A stretch of DNA of 46,991 nucleotides from Verrucomicrobia bacterium 12-59-8 (GTDB taxonomy: Bacteria > Verrucomicrobiota > Verrucomicrobiae > Verrucomicrobiales > Verrucomicrobiaceae): positions 1 through 46,991 of the forward strand of contig NCCR01000008.1 in the NCBI GenBank assembly GCA_002279765.1, read 5' to 3'. Below, piece after piece: positions 23,517-32,508 of the stretch. The notes beneath the pieces were generated by a model. The model had not been told where the DNA came from, ran no database searches, and saw only the letters and a program-made list of their open reading frames with translations. The position numbers were made by a program, and so were the translations under genes. Positions within the stretch are counted from its first letter, which is position 1; every line of letters begins with the position of its first letter.

Positions 23517-25826
23517 ATGACCAATTCTGATCGCATTCGCATCTTAATCGTTGAAAACGAGGGCCTCGTGGGCTGTGACATGGCCACAACCCTCGGCAAA
23601 CTCGGCTATGTGGTTGTGTCTATCTGTGCCTCTGGAGAGGAAGCTTTGGAACGCTTGGACGAGTTGCGCCCTGATCTGGTCTTGATGGACGTTCACCTGG
23701 CGGGGCAGCTTGATGGTATTGACACGGCCCGTGAGCTACAGCGCCGCAGCCGTGTGGCCATCGTCTATGTCACGGCCTGCGCGGATCTGGACACCGTCGC
23801 CCGTGCCCGGCAAACGCACCCGCACGGCTACCTTCTCAAGCCTTTCAATCACGACGAACTGCGCCTGGCCGTCGAAGTGGCTGCGCAGCGCCATTTTGAA
23901 GAGAATGAGCGTCAGCGCCGCGAGCACAGCTACTTTGAGGCTTTCCAGAGCCTGGCCGATGGCGTCATCGCCGCCGATCTGTCCGGCGGCGTGGTGTTCA
24001 TGAACCCCTCTGCCGCCCGTGCCACCGGCTGGAATGCGCAGGAGGCGGTGGGCCGCTCCCTGCATGAAGTCTTTCGCATCTATCAGAGCACGGGTGAGCC
24101 TGCCGAGATCCTCTCGGCAGAGGCCGCCACGCAAGCCGCCGAGCGCACTGTTTATCTCACTACTCTGGCAGGTGAACGCGTGCCGATCCAGGACCGTACA
24201 GCGCCGCTGCGTGATGCGCAGGGCCACCTCACTGGACTCATCATTCTCTTCCGTGCCGCTGCTGTGGCAGCGCCAGTGGAAACAGCGACCCTCCCCAACC
24301 GCAGCACCGCGCCGCTGGTGGATGTGGTCGAAAGCATTTCCGATCCGCTGTTTGCACTCGATGCCCGCTGGCGTGTGACGTATGCCAACGCTAGCGCGCT
24401 GCGCCTCTTTGACCGCAGCCTGCAGAACATGCTGGGACTCTCGCTGTGGGACATCATGCCCAGCGCCACCCGTGAACTGCATTATGAGGCCTTTGCGCAT
24501 GCGATGCTGCATCGCGAGACGGTGAACCGTGAACTTTACCTCGACGAAAAACAGATCTGGCTCGAACTGCGTGGCTATCCCTTCGGTGAAGGCCTGCTGC
24601 TCCTGGTGCAGGATGTCACGGCCCGGCGCGAAGAAGCGGAGCGCCGCAACCGGATCGACCGCCTCGAATCACTCGGTCTGCTGGCCCGTGGCTTTGCCCA
24701 CGATTTCAACAACCTGCTGACCGTGCTGCTGGGCAACATTTCGCTGGCAGAGATGCGCCTGCGCAATGCCATCACGCTGCCCGAGCTGCACACTGCCAAA
24801 CAGGCCACACTGCAGGCGCAGAACCTCGTGCAGCAACTGCTCACCTTTGCCCGTGGCGGTGCGCCGATCAAAACGCAGATCCGCCTCGGCGACCTCATCG
24901 AGACCTTCTTCATGCACCACACGCGTGCGAATCGCGTCGAGTACCGCATCGAAGTGCAGCCCGGCCTGCCGCAGATCGCCATTGATGGCGCTCAGATCCG
25001 CCGCCTGCTGAGCAATCTCATCCGCAACGCCGAACAGGCGCAGACTGAGGGTGGTGAAATCACCGTGCGCTGCTTCGCGCCTGACCATGCCGAGATGTTT
25101 CCCGGTGAAATGGTTACCGACACGAATTTCCAGCCCTCCGGCCTCGCCATCGAAGTCGAAGACAAAGGCGAAGGTATCACGACGGAGCACCTGCCGCATA
25201 TTTTTGAGCCCTACTTCAGCACCCGCAAGGCCGACAACGCGACCGGCCTAGGCCTCACGGTCTGCGAATCCATCGCCAAGGCCCACGGCGGCTCCCTGAC
25301 CGTCAGTTCAGAGCAGGGTAAAGGCACCACGGTGCGCTTCTACCTGCCGCTGGATTCGGACGGCGAGGAAGCTGATGCCTTTGGCCTGAGCAAGGTATTC
25401 GACACTCCACCGGAGCTGAACGCCGCCAATCCGCGCATCTTGGTGCTCGAAGATGATCCGCTCGTGCGCTCATTGATCGTCCGCAATCTCACCGGCAACG
25501 GCTTCGACGTCGCCGAGAGTTCCGAAGGCAGTGAAACGGTGCGCATGTACCAGGAAAGCCTGGCGCAAGGCCGCGCTTTCGACCTCGTCATTCTCGACCT
25601 CAGCATTCCCAATGGCATGGGTGGTGTGCGGGCAATGGAAAAGCTGCGCGCCATCGACCCCGAAGTCTTTGCCATCGTTTCCAGCGGCTATTCGGATGAT
25701 CCGGTCATGGCCAATCCGGGCTCCTACGGCTTTGCCGCCGTGCTGCCCAAGCCGTATGAGCCCGCCGACATGCTGCGTCTGGTGCGCAACATCCTGGCCA
25801 CACGCGGCATCCGCCGGGCGTCTTAA
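23517..25826 (+). CDS. Hybrid sensor kinase: REC-PAS-PAS-HisKA-HATPase-REC
   Basis: A 769-aa soluble phosphorelay protein. REC1 (8-120) has Asp58 (LVLMDVH), Thr86 and Lys108. Two PAS-like modules occupy about 138-247 and 266-368. The dimerisation/phosphoacceptor segment contains His395 in GFAHDFNNLLTVLLGN. The ATPase domain shows the N-box (LSNLIRNAEQAQ, ~498-509), the G1 motif VEDKGEG, FEPYFST and GLGL (577-580). REC2 (640-760) has E645/D646, Asp694 (VILDLS) and Lys745. No membrane helix is present, so it senses something in the cytoplasm. No output domain or response regulator gene is adjacent; a phosphotransfer protein elsewhere is likely. ATG 23517 has GGGGAA just ahead. Confidence 0.92.
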   Translation: MTNSDRIRILIVENEGLVGCDMATTLGKLGYVVVSICASGEEALERLDELRPDLVLMDVHLAGQLDGIDTARELQRRSRVAIVYVTACADLDTVARARQTHPHGYLLKPFNHDELRLAVEVAAQRHFEENERQRREHSYFEAFQSLADGVIAADLSGGVVFMNPSAARATGWNAQEAVGRSLHEVFRIYQSTGEPAEILSAEAATQAAERTVYLTTLAGERVPIQDRTAPLRDAQGHLTGLIILFRAAAVAAPVETATLPNRSTAPLVDVVESISDPLFALDARWRVTYANASALRLFDRSLQNMLGLSLWDIMPSATRELHYEAFAHAMLHRETVNRELYLDEKQIWLELRGYPFGEGLLLLVQDVTARREEAERRNRIDRLESLGLLARGFAHDFNNLLTVLLGNISLAEMRLRNAITLPELHTAKQATLQAQNLVQQLLTFARGGAPIKTQIRLGDLIETFFMHHTRANRVEYRIEVQPGLPQIAIDGAQIRRLLSNLIRNAEQAQTEGGEITVRCFAPDHAEMFPGEMVTDTNFQPSGLAIEVEDKGEGITTEHLPHIFEPYFSTRKADNATGLGLTVCESIAKAHGGSLTVSSEQGKGTTVRFYLPLDSDGEEADAFGLSKVFDTPPELNAANPRILVLEDDPLVRSLIVRNLTGNGFDVAESSEGSETVRMYQESLAQGRAFDLVILDLSIPNGMGGVRAMEKLRAIDPEVFAIVSSGYSDDPVMANPGSYGFAAVLPKPYEPADMLRLVRNILATRGIRRAS

Positions 25827-25872
25827 TTCGGGCTACCGTTGACAACCGCGCCTGGTTTGAGCAAAAACCTGC

Positions 25873-26304
25873 ATGCGCGAACAGGACCTTCTTGAGAAAC
25901 TCAGCAAGATCGAGCGGCTATATGCAGGCGCGGCCACTCCCGGTGAAAAAGAAGCTGCTGCCGATGCCATGGAGCGCATCAAACGACGTCTGGGAGAAAC
26001 GGCGAAGATCGAGCGGCCCATCGAGTACAAGTTTACCCTGGCCGATGGCTGGCCGAAAAAGCTCTTCACCGCCCTGCTGCGGCGGTATGCGCTGAGGCCG
26101 TACCGCTATTCACGCCAGCGACGAACCACGGTCATGGTCCGAGTGCCGCGCAGTTTTGTGGATGAGACGCTGTGGCCGGAGTTCCTCGAACTCAGCAAGG
26201 TTTTGCAAACCTACCTCGACGAGGTGACCGAGCGCGTCATCTCAGGTGCCATCCATGCGAATGAAGGCGAGGAAGAGGTGATTGCTGGTGAGTATCTGGG
26301 CTGA
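25873..26304 (+). CDS. DUF2786-like small protein
   Basis: A 143-aa protein. The first 45 residues (LLEKLSKIERLYAGAATPGE and KEAAADAMERIKRRL) resemble the DUF2786 N-terminal helix pair. The centre is basic and aromatic (WPKKLFTALLRRYALRPYRY, then RQRRTTVMVRVPRSFVDETL) and the end is acidic. Its function is unknown; the basic centre might contact nucleic acid. It follows the hybrid kinase by 46 nt and could be co-transcribed with it. Confidence 0.6.
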   Translation: MREQDLLEKLSKIERLYAGAATPGEKEAAADAMERIKRRLGETAKIERPIEYKFTLADGWPKKLFTALLRRYALRPYRYSRQRRTTVMVRVPRSFVDETLWPEFLELSKVLQTYLDEVTERVISGAIHANEGEEEVIAGEYLG

Positions 26305-26310
26305 GGCGGA

Positions 26311-27507
26311 CTACTTGTCGTCCTGCCAGAGGAGACGTGCGGCATAGACGCTGTTGTCTGCGCCGTATTTGTTGTCGGGTTTGATGACGATGTCGGGTCC
26401 GTTCTTCTGCATCCATTCCGCGACGGTGACCCAGGTTTCGTTTTCGCTCACTTCGCATACGCCGAAGTTTCCGAGACGTGCGCCGCGTTCTGGAACGAGG
26501 ATGCGTTCGGTTTCGCGCTTTACAGTGAGGGTAGGCTTGTCCACCTCGGCCATGAACAACGGCGCACGATGGCGGAAGACGTGATCGTTGTTCGCGCCTC
26601 TGCGAGTGTAAACGAGATACAGGTGATCCTTGTGCGCTACCCAGTGCTGCTGGGTGTTGTAGTTGCCCAGGTCAGTGCCGTCGCTCCAGTCCCAGCGTTT
26701 CGGCTCGCTGAAATGCAAGCCGTCATCGCTGACGCACACATAACCAGCGGTGTCATTGCGCAGGGTCAGAAAGAATTTCCCGGCGCAGCGGATCAATGAG
26801 GGCTCATAGACGCCGCGCCCGGATTCCAACGCCAGATCATTGCCATGTTCGACGTAGCGCAGGGTGCTGCCATCAAAGCTACAGCGCAGCACGGTGACGC
26901 GGTAGTATTTGTCGCCTTTGGCCTTGAAGTAGATGGGCAACAGAATGTCGCCGTTTTCCAGATCCACGCGCTGCACACTGCCAGCACCCGCATTGTAAAA
27001 CTTTGGTCCCTCCGGCATTGGCATCTCCACCCATGGTGACCAAGCAGCGAGCTGGGGATCATAGACGGAGAAGCAGGTTTCGCGGGGGCGTTCGTGAATG
27101 ACCTTGTTGTCGGAATATCGGACCGTTTGGCCGATGCCGAGGAGCTTGCCTGACCTCGCATGATACTTCGGCGTGAAGTCGCAGGCTGCAACGATCACGC
27201 CATCCGGTTCTTCGCGGCGGCCCAGAGTTGCTGTGTGTTCGACCGGCTGCGTCCACATCTGGCCGAGATCGGAGGTGCTGACGTGGTTCAGCGCATAAAA
27301 GACATCGCTGCCGGTGAGCAGCAGCTTTTGCATCGTGAGCACGACCTGAGGCGGGCTGCCGGGAATCGCGCCCGCACGCGGATGCACCCAGCATAATTTG
27401 CCATCGTAGCCCTGGGTGATTGTTTCGAGCTTCAGCTCATAGGGATCGGCGGCGTGGAGCGCGAATGCAACAAAGAGGGCGGGAATGAGCAGGCGAATCA
27501 TGCTCAT
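26311..27507 (-). CDS. Secreted sialidase-fold (BNR-like) protein
   Basis: A 398-aa protein with a signal peptide (MSMIRLLIPALFVAFALHAA; an ATG six bases further in is also possible). Asp-box-like repeats are visible as STSDLGQMWTQP and VSDDGLHFSEP, and the overall beta-rich layout with RGVYEPSLIR fits six-bladed exo-sialidase-type propellers. The Arg triad of true sialidases cannot be confirmed by eye, so it may be another glycosidase or lyase on the same fold. Its ATG lies one base after the stop of the MFS transporter gene, making it the third gene of a creatininase-MFS-sialidase-like operon. Confidence 0.75.
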   Translation of the reverse strand: MSMIRLLIPALFVAFALHAADPYELKLETITQGYDGKLCWVHPRAGAIPGSPPQVVLTMQKLLLTGSDVFYALNHVSTSDLGQMWTQPVEHTATLGRREEPDGVIVAACDFTPKYHARSGKLLGIGQTVRYSDNKVIHERPRETCFSVYDPQLAAWSPWVEMPMPEGPKFYNAGAGSVQRVDLENGDILLPIYFKAKGDKYYRVTVLRCSFDGSTLRYVEHGNDLALESGRGVYEPSLIRCAGKFFLTLRNDTAGYVCVSDDGLHFSEPKRWDWSDGTDLGNYNTQQHWVAHKDHLYLVYTRRGANNDHVFRHRAPLFMAEVDKPTLTVKRETERILVPERGARLGNFGVCEVSENETWVTVAEWMQKNGPDIVIKPDNKYGADNSVYAARLLWQDDK

Positions 27508-27508
27508 C

Positions 27509-28750
27509 TCAACGCGCGACGGTCGTTGTGTTGTTCGATTTTTGCGTGTCCCAGAGCAGCTTCATGGCGATGACGCCGAGCCATGGGGCGAGGCCTGCGG
27601 CGGCCATGCCGAGGTCGAAGGACTTCGTTTCATCCACGAGCCGACCAAAGAGCTTGTGCATGGGCGATGACACCGCCCACACCCAGGTACTGAGCAGACC
27701 CGTGAGCCGACCGACATGCCGGTCGGAAAGCTCCTGCACAAAGCTGTAGTAGCAGGGGAACAAGGCCAGCGCACCGGCACCGACGACGAGGATGGCACCC
27801 ATCAGCGGCCAGCCTTTTGGCAGCCAGAGCAGCAGCACGCTGAACGAAGTCATCACACAGGCACCCGCATACACCCAGCGGCGTGCACCATGCGCAGAGA
27901 TGGTAAACCGCCGCGCCAGCCATAGTGAGATGATTCCTGCGGCGATGCAGCCGATGTCTGTGCCAATGTAGTAGGCCGAGTTGAAGGCGAGCGCCTCAGT
28001 CTCCGAGTAGCCACGCCCTTCCTGCATGAACTTGGGCAACCAGACACGGAAGAGATGCCAGCAGGTCTGCGCACCGAAAATCAACATGGCCAGCGCCCAG
28101 AAGCGGCCGCCCATCAGAATGTCCATCAGGCTTTCGCGCTTTGAAGGATCATCCTCGACCGCCACATCCAGATCGCTTTTGCGCATCGACACGAACCACA
28201 GCACCACCCATAGCAGGCCGATGTAGCCGATGGCTTCAAACGCCAGCCGCCAGCTCGAAAGCTCATCGGTCATGAGCCAGATCATCAGCGGCGGCGTGAC
28301 CACGGCGCCGATGGAGGCCCCGCTTTGCAGAACGCTGTTGCCCATGGTGCGATCCTTTGGCTGTAGCAGTGCGAACGTCGTCTTCAACGCACAGGGCCAA
28401 TGCCCCGCTTCGAAGAAACCCAACAGCACGCGGCACGACAACAGCGGCCAGTAGCCTTCCGTCTGTGCCGAGGCGATGCCCATGAGCGACCAGCCGCTGA
28501 GCACCACTGGGTAGAGCCAGTAAACGCGAAACCGGTCCGCCAGAAAGCCGAACACCAGCGACCCCACGGCAAACGCCCAGCCAAATGCCAGTTCCATGTC
28601 GCCATACTGCTCCTGCGACAGGTGGAACTCCTTCGTTACACGCGTCGAAGCATTCGCCAGCGTCTGCCGGTCCATGTAATTGATCGTCGTGGCCAGCAGC
28701 AGCAGCCCGCAGAGATACCATTTATAGAGGGAGGAGCGGGGAGTGTGCAT
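27509..28750 (-). CDS. MFS transporter, anion:cation symporter (hexuronate-like) type
   Basis: A 413-aa, 12-helix transporter. LLLLATTINYMDRQTLANA on helix 1 and the LADRFRVYWLYPVVLSGWSL loop are typical of the ACS family that includes ExuT and sialic acid or hexuronate importers. GFFEAGHWPCALKTTFALLQ with the following KDRTMGNSVLQSGASIGAV matches helix 4-5 of this family. The substrate is probably an acidic sugar or organic anion (inference). GGGAAGG at 28760-28766 is 9 nt before the ATG at 28750, supporting this start; the ATG at 28759, which overlaps the preceding stop (ATGA), is the alternative. Confidence 0.88.
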   Translation of the reverse strand: MHTPRSSLYKWYLCGLLLLATTINYMDRQTLANASTRVTKEFHLSQEQYGDMELAFGWAFAVGSLVFGFLADRFRVYWLYPVVLSGWSLMGIASAQTEGYWPLLSCRVLLGFFEAGHWPCALKTTFALLQPKDRTMGNSVLQSGASIGAVVTPPLMIWLMTDELSSWRLAFEAIGYIGLLWVVLWFVSMRKSDLDVAVEDDPSKRESLMDILMGGRFWALAMLIFGAQTCWHLFRVWLPKFMQEGRGYSETEALAFNSAYYIGTDIGCIAAGIISLWLARRFTISAHGARRWVYAGACVMTSFSVLLLWLPKGWPLMGAILVVGAGALALFPCYYSFVQELSDRHVGRLTGLLSTWVWAVSSPMHKLFGRLVDETKSFDLGMAAAGLAPWLGVIAMKLLWDTQKSNNTTTVAR

Positions 28751-28755
28751 ATGAT

Positions 28756-29514
28756 TCATCCTTCCCAGCTCTTTCCATCCCAGGCAATCAATCGCTCCAG
28801 CAGTTTCACGACTGACTCGCTGAAGCACTGGAAGAGCACTTCGCCTTTTTCTGCGGTCGCGGAGCGGGGATCTCCGACGTGGCCGGGTTCGCTGCGGTCT
28901 GGCATGATCCAGCCACGGGAGGCGGGCTCAAACGGATTGCCGAAGGGAACGTCTCCCGTCTTCATCAGATCACCGACGAGTTCGGGGCGCAGGCGCAGCA
29001 CCATGCTGGTCTCCCATTCGCAGGCGTGGCCCATGACGCGCTGCTGGATGGAAGAGTCACGAGTCCACGGCTCCGCACCGAGACTCCAGTAAGTGGCGAA
29101 GAGGAGCAGGAGATCGCTGCGGTCACGGTATTTTTGGCGCGTCTCAAACACGGCCTGTTTGCCGGGAATGTCGTTGCCGCCGTGGCCATTGAGGAAGACG
29201 AGGCGCTTGAAGCCGTGGGCGATGAAGTTGTCCATCAGGCCGTTGAGCAGGTCGAGATACAAGCGGGGCTCTGCGGACAAGGTGCCGGGGAAGTCCATGT
29301 GATGGTGCGAGTTCCCGAGCCACATCGTGGGTGCGATCAACACACGCGCGCCCAACGCTGCTTCGGTGCGGCGGACGAGCTCGTTCGTCAGCATGCTGTC
29401 GGTGAATACGGGCATGTGCCGTCCGTGCTGCTCCAAAGCGGCGACGGGGAAAATGACGGGGGTGTTTTTGTCGAGAGCGGCCACAGCGGGCCAAGTGAGA
29501 TCAGCCAAGAGCAT
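28756..29514 (-). CDS. Creatininase-family amidohydrolase
   Basis: A 252-aa protein with the metal ligands of the creatininase family: Glu28 and His30 in AALEQHGRHMPVFTDS, Asp39, His111 in FLNGHGGND and Glu166/Glu168 in HACEWETSMV. Family members hydrolyse creatinine or act in cofactor and sugar-amide metabolism (MftE, FAPy deformylase), so the reaction here is open. I chose the ATG at 29514 because it starts at the conserved fold; an extension to 29559 would run into the divergent promoter region. It is the first gene of the operon with the MFS and sialidase-like genes. Confidence 0.85.
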   Translation of the reverse strand: MLLADLTWPAVAALDKNTPVIFPVAALEQHGRHMPVFTDSMLTNELVRRTEAALGARVLIAPTMWLGNSHHHMDFPGTLSAEPRLYLDLLNGLMDNFIAHGFKRLVFLNGHGGNDIPGKQAVFETRQKYRDRSDLLLLFATYWSLGAEPWTRDSSIQQRVMGHACEWETSMVLRLRPELVGDLMKTGDVPFGNPFEPASRGWIMPDRSEPGHVGDPRSATAEKGEVLFQCFSESVVKLLERLIAWDGKSWEG

Positions 29515-29586
29515 GCCATTAGAACGCCGGCGGCGATTGGTTTTTTGATGAACTTGCATCTTTGTTCCGCGCTGGAATCCTATCTG

Positions 29587-31146
29587 ATGAAATTATGGCC
29601 CCGTCTCCTGGTTTGCGGAACACTCATTCTGGAGCTGGCAGCTTGCGGGACCCTATGCCCGAATACTGGTGCCGACACCACCGTGGGATTTGTCAGTCAG
29701 GAATCCATCGCGCACGCCTGCCGTCAGCACACCGTCCGCCACCGTGGCACGTCTGGATTTGAAATGCTGCCAGATAGTCGTGAGTCCTTCCTTGCACGGC
29801 TGGCCATGGTGGAGGCAGCGCAGCGCACGCTGGACCTGCAATACTACATCTGGGATGATGATGTGGTCGGCACCACGTGCGCCGACCGCCTGCTGGCAGC
29901 AGCCGACCGCGGTGTGAAAGTTCGACTGCTACTGGATCTCACGAACAAGGCACAGGCGGAGGTAAGCTCCTCTGCGCTGGCGGCGCATCCAAACATCCAG
30001 GTGGCCTTCTTCAATCCGCTGACGGATCTGAAGGGCATTTTTGCCGGGAATCCCATCCCGGTGATCGGCGAGATCGACCGCATGCAAAGCCGCATGCACA
30101 ACAAGGTCATGATCGCGGATGGCACCCTTGTCATGGGTGGTGGGCGCAACCTGGGAGACACCTATTTTGGCATTCACCGAAAGCACAACATGCGGGATTT
30201 GGATTTCATCGCCGCCGGGCCGGTGGTGGATGCGTCGGCCAAGTCCTTTGAACTCTTCTGGAAGTCGCCGCTGACGCGTAAGGGAGATCCGTCAAAAATC
30301 ACCGATAGCGACCGCGAAAAACTGCGTGATCTGCGCAGGTTCATCGTGCGCAAGAAGCGCGCCTTGGCAGCGAAAAGCGGACATCCCTACCCTCTTGCGC
30401 TGAGCCGGGCGGAGTCGTTGGAAACCCTGCACCAGCTCGTGAACCGCATGATCTGGGCTGAGTACGAATTTGTGGCGGACCCGCCGGAGCGCATGATGCG
30501 TCAGGGACAAGTGGCCTCACCTGTATGGAAAAGAATTGAAGCTTCAATGCGCAAGGCCAAGTCCGACGTGGTGATGCATGCTGCGTATTTCATTCCCCAG
30601 AACGACACGCTGGAGCTGCTACAAGAGGCCACCGCACGCGGCGTCCATGTGCAAGTGCTGACCAATTCCCTAGCTTCCATCGACGGAGTGGCGGCCATGG
30701 CGGGGATCACCAACCGTCGCGAAGGTGTGCTCGACAGCGGGGTCAGCCTCTATGAACTCAATGCGCATGCGGCTGATCGTAAAGACTACATCCATGCCCG
30801 CAGACTCACGCCGCTGGGCATGCACACGAAGGGGTTCGTGGTCGATGACCACCTGTCGTTCATCGGCTCCTTCAACATGGATCCCCGCTCCAAATACATC
30901 AATACAGAGACGGGCGTGATCATCCATAGCGCGGCATTCGCCGCGCGTTTGAAATCTCATCTTGTGAAGGGTTTGCAGCCCGAGAACAGCTGGCGCATCA
31001 CGCGTACCGCCAATGGCTCCCTCCTCTGGACAGGGCAACTGCCCGATGGCTGGCGTTCAGTGCGCCGCATCGAGCCGGATGCATCGCTGGTTCGCCGTCT
31101 GAGTTGTTGGTTCTACCGCTGGCTGCCGTGGGAAGATCTGCTGTAA
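29587..31146 (+). CDS. Phospholipase D-family lipoprotein (cardiolipin synthase C-like)
   Basis: A 519-aa protein with a lipoprotein signal: LILELAAC, lipidated Cys20. Two HKD motifs are complete: H171-N-K173-x4-D178 with GGGRN following, and H413-T-K415-x4-D420 with GSFN following. The order, length and MHNKVMIAD / MHTKGFVVD forms are like ClsC (YmdC), which makes cardiolipin from phosphatidylglycerol and phosphatidylethanolamine. The lipid anchor places it outside the cytoplasm. The frame is open far upstream and has another ATG at 29548, but only 29587 gives a proper lipobox signal. Confidence 0.88.
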   Translation: MKLWPRLLVCGTLILELAACGTLCPNTGADTTVGFVSQESIAHACRQHTVRHRGTSGFEMLPDSRESFLARLAMVEAAQRTLDLQYYIWDDDVVGTTCADRLLAAADRGVKVRLLLDLTNKAQAEVSSSALAAHPNIQVAFFNPLTDLKGIFAGNPIPVIGEIDRMQSRMHNKVMIADGTLVMGGGRNLGDTYFGIHRKHNMRDLDFIAAGPVVDASAKSFELFWKSPLTRKGDPSKITDSDREKLRDLRRFIVRKKRALAAKSGHPYPLALSRAESLETLHQLVNRMIWAEYEFVADPPERMMRQGQVASPVWKRIEASMRKAKSDVVMHAAYFIPQNDTLELLQEATARGVHVQVLTNSLASIDGVAAMAGITNRREGVLDSGVSLYELNAHAADRKDYIHARRLTPLGMHTKGFVVDDHLSFIGSFNMDPRSKYINTETGVIIHSAAFAARLKSHLVKGLQPENSWRITRTANGSLLWTGQLPDGWRSVRRIEPDASLVRRLSCWFYRWLPWEDLL

Positions 31147-31155
31147 ACAGCCGCC

Positions 31156-32406
31156 TCAGCGGATTTCCGCGACCTTGATGGTGTGGGTGACGGGTTTGAT
31201 GAACTTGCGGACGTTGGCGTCCTGCTTGGCATGCTCATCGGCGAGCTTCTTTTTCAGCTTCGTCAGTGCCTCGGCCACTTTGGGATCTTCTGCCGCTTCG
31301 GTGGCGATCACGCGCATGTGGGTGACGAGGTTTTTGATCAGGACGGTTTCAAAGCTTTCCTTCTGGGTGATGGCGGCGGTCAATCCGGCGAAGGCTTCAT
31401 CGAACGGAGTCTTGGTGAACTCGGCGGCGAGGTTGACGCCCTCCGTGAGCTGATCGCGGCTGAATTCCTTGCTTTGGCTGCCCCAGGTGACCTTGGCCTT
31501 GGCGGTGCTGAGGTTCAGCACTCTCAGCGTGAAGCGGTTGAGGTCCTGATTGAAGCTGGTGAAGGGCAGGATGCTGCGATTGCTGCCGGCTGAGGAGGGA
31601 TCTGCGTCGAACACAAACGGCCACTTGGTGCTTTCCAGCGTGACGCTGCCGAGCTGCAGGCCTTTGACCACGTGGCCGGTGCTTGCGGTATTCGGACCTT
31701 TCATATCGACCGTGACTCTGCCGATCTCGCCGTCAAAGCCGAGCGCTTTCAAAAACGCCTGCGCCATCAAAAGCTGGCCAGCCGATGCCGGATGAAAGCC
31801 GTCGCCACCGAAAGGGCCGTATTCTTTGCCCAAGGCCGCTTTCGACTTGGTGAGGGCGCTGATCATCGTGTCATGCACGTTGGCAAAGGGCTGCTTGTTC
31901 TCTTCTGCGAGCTTTTTGGCGATGTCACGAAGGTGTGCAAGGTTGTCATTGTAGTCCTTGCCACTGACGTTCTTTTTGAAGTAATCCGGGTCCACTGCCC
32001 CTGGAGAACCAATGGCCATGACTTTCACACCTACTTTTTTCATACCATCGATCACCGCACGCATGTTCTTCTCATACTCGGCACCGATCTCGGGTGCGTA
32101 GGGCCGGTAGGTGCCATCGTTCATGCCGTAGCAGGTTGTGGTGACATTGGGCTTGAACACGGCGAGGTCGTTTTCGAGACGAGCTGCGAAGCCGCTGGCG
32201 CGTTCACCGCTCCAGCCGAACTGGAACACCTTGATGTCGCTGCGGCCCGTGCAGGCGAGCAGGTAGGTTTCGATGTATTTGGAATAGATCTTCTGCTCCG
32301 TGATGCTGTCACCAATCACTGCGACACGGGCGTTTGGCGGAAGCAGGGATTCAGCACGCAGGCTGACTGCGGTGAGGAGGATGGAGAGAAGCGGGAGGAT
32401 GCGCAT
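31156..32406 (-). CDS. Secreted SGNH/GDSL hydrolase
   Basis: A 416-aa protein with a signal peptide (MRILPLLSILLTAVSLRAES). The four SGNH blocks are clear: VAVIGDSITEQ (Ser), FQFGWSGERASGF (Gly), CYGMNDG (Asn) and GDGFHPASAGQ (Asp/His). A C-terminal region of about 170 residues, beta-rich and then charged and helical, follows the hydrolase. Members of this type deacetylate or de-esterify carbohydrates. It is downstream of the LysM-like lipoprotein on the same strand, 102 nt away. The frame extends to 32508 but the ATG at 32406 begins the signal peptide. Confidence 0.88.
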   Translation of the reverse strand: MRILPLLSILLTAVSLRAESLLPPNARVAVIGDSITEQKIYSKYIETYLLACTGRSDIKVFQFGWSGERASGFAARLENDLAVFKPNVTTTCYGMNDGTYRPYAPEIGAEYEKNMRAVIDGMKKVGVKVMAIGSPGAVDPDYFKKNVSGKDYNDNLAHLRDIAKKLAEENKQPFANVHDTMISALTKSKAALGKEYGPFGGDGFHPASAGQLLMAQAFLKALGFDGEIGRVTVDMKGPNTASTGHVVKGLQLGSVTLESTKWPFVFDADPSSAGSNRSILPFTSFNQDLNRFTLRVLNLSTAKAKVTWGSQSKEFSRDQLTEGVNLAAEFTKTPFDEAFAGLTAAITQKESFETVLIKNLVTHMRVIATEAAEDPKVAEALTKLKKKLADEHAKQDANVRKFIKPVTHTIKVAEIR

Positions 32407-32508
32407 GGTTGGTGAAATGAGAGAGGCACATACCGACGGAAAGAGGGCTTTCTGGCAAGGAAATGTTTTATCCATGGCATTCCAGCTGCATGCATCGCTC
32501 AGACACAC

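Noticed and set aside
28879..29586. Upstream in-frame extension of the phospholipase D gene (about 236 codons)
   Set aside because: It is antisense to the creatininase-family gene and the lipoprotein signal starting at 29587 marks the true N-terminus.
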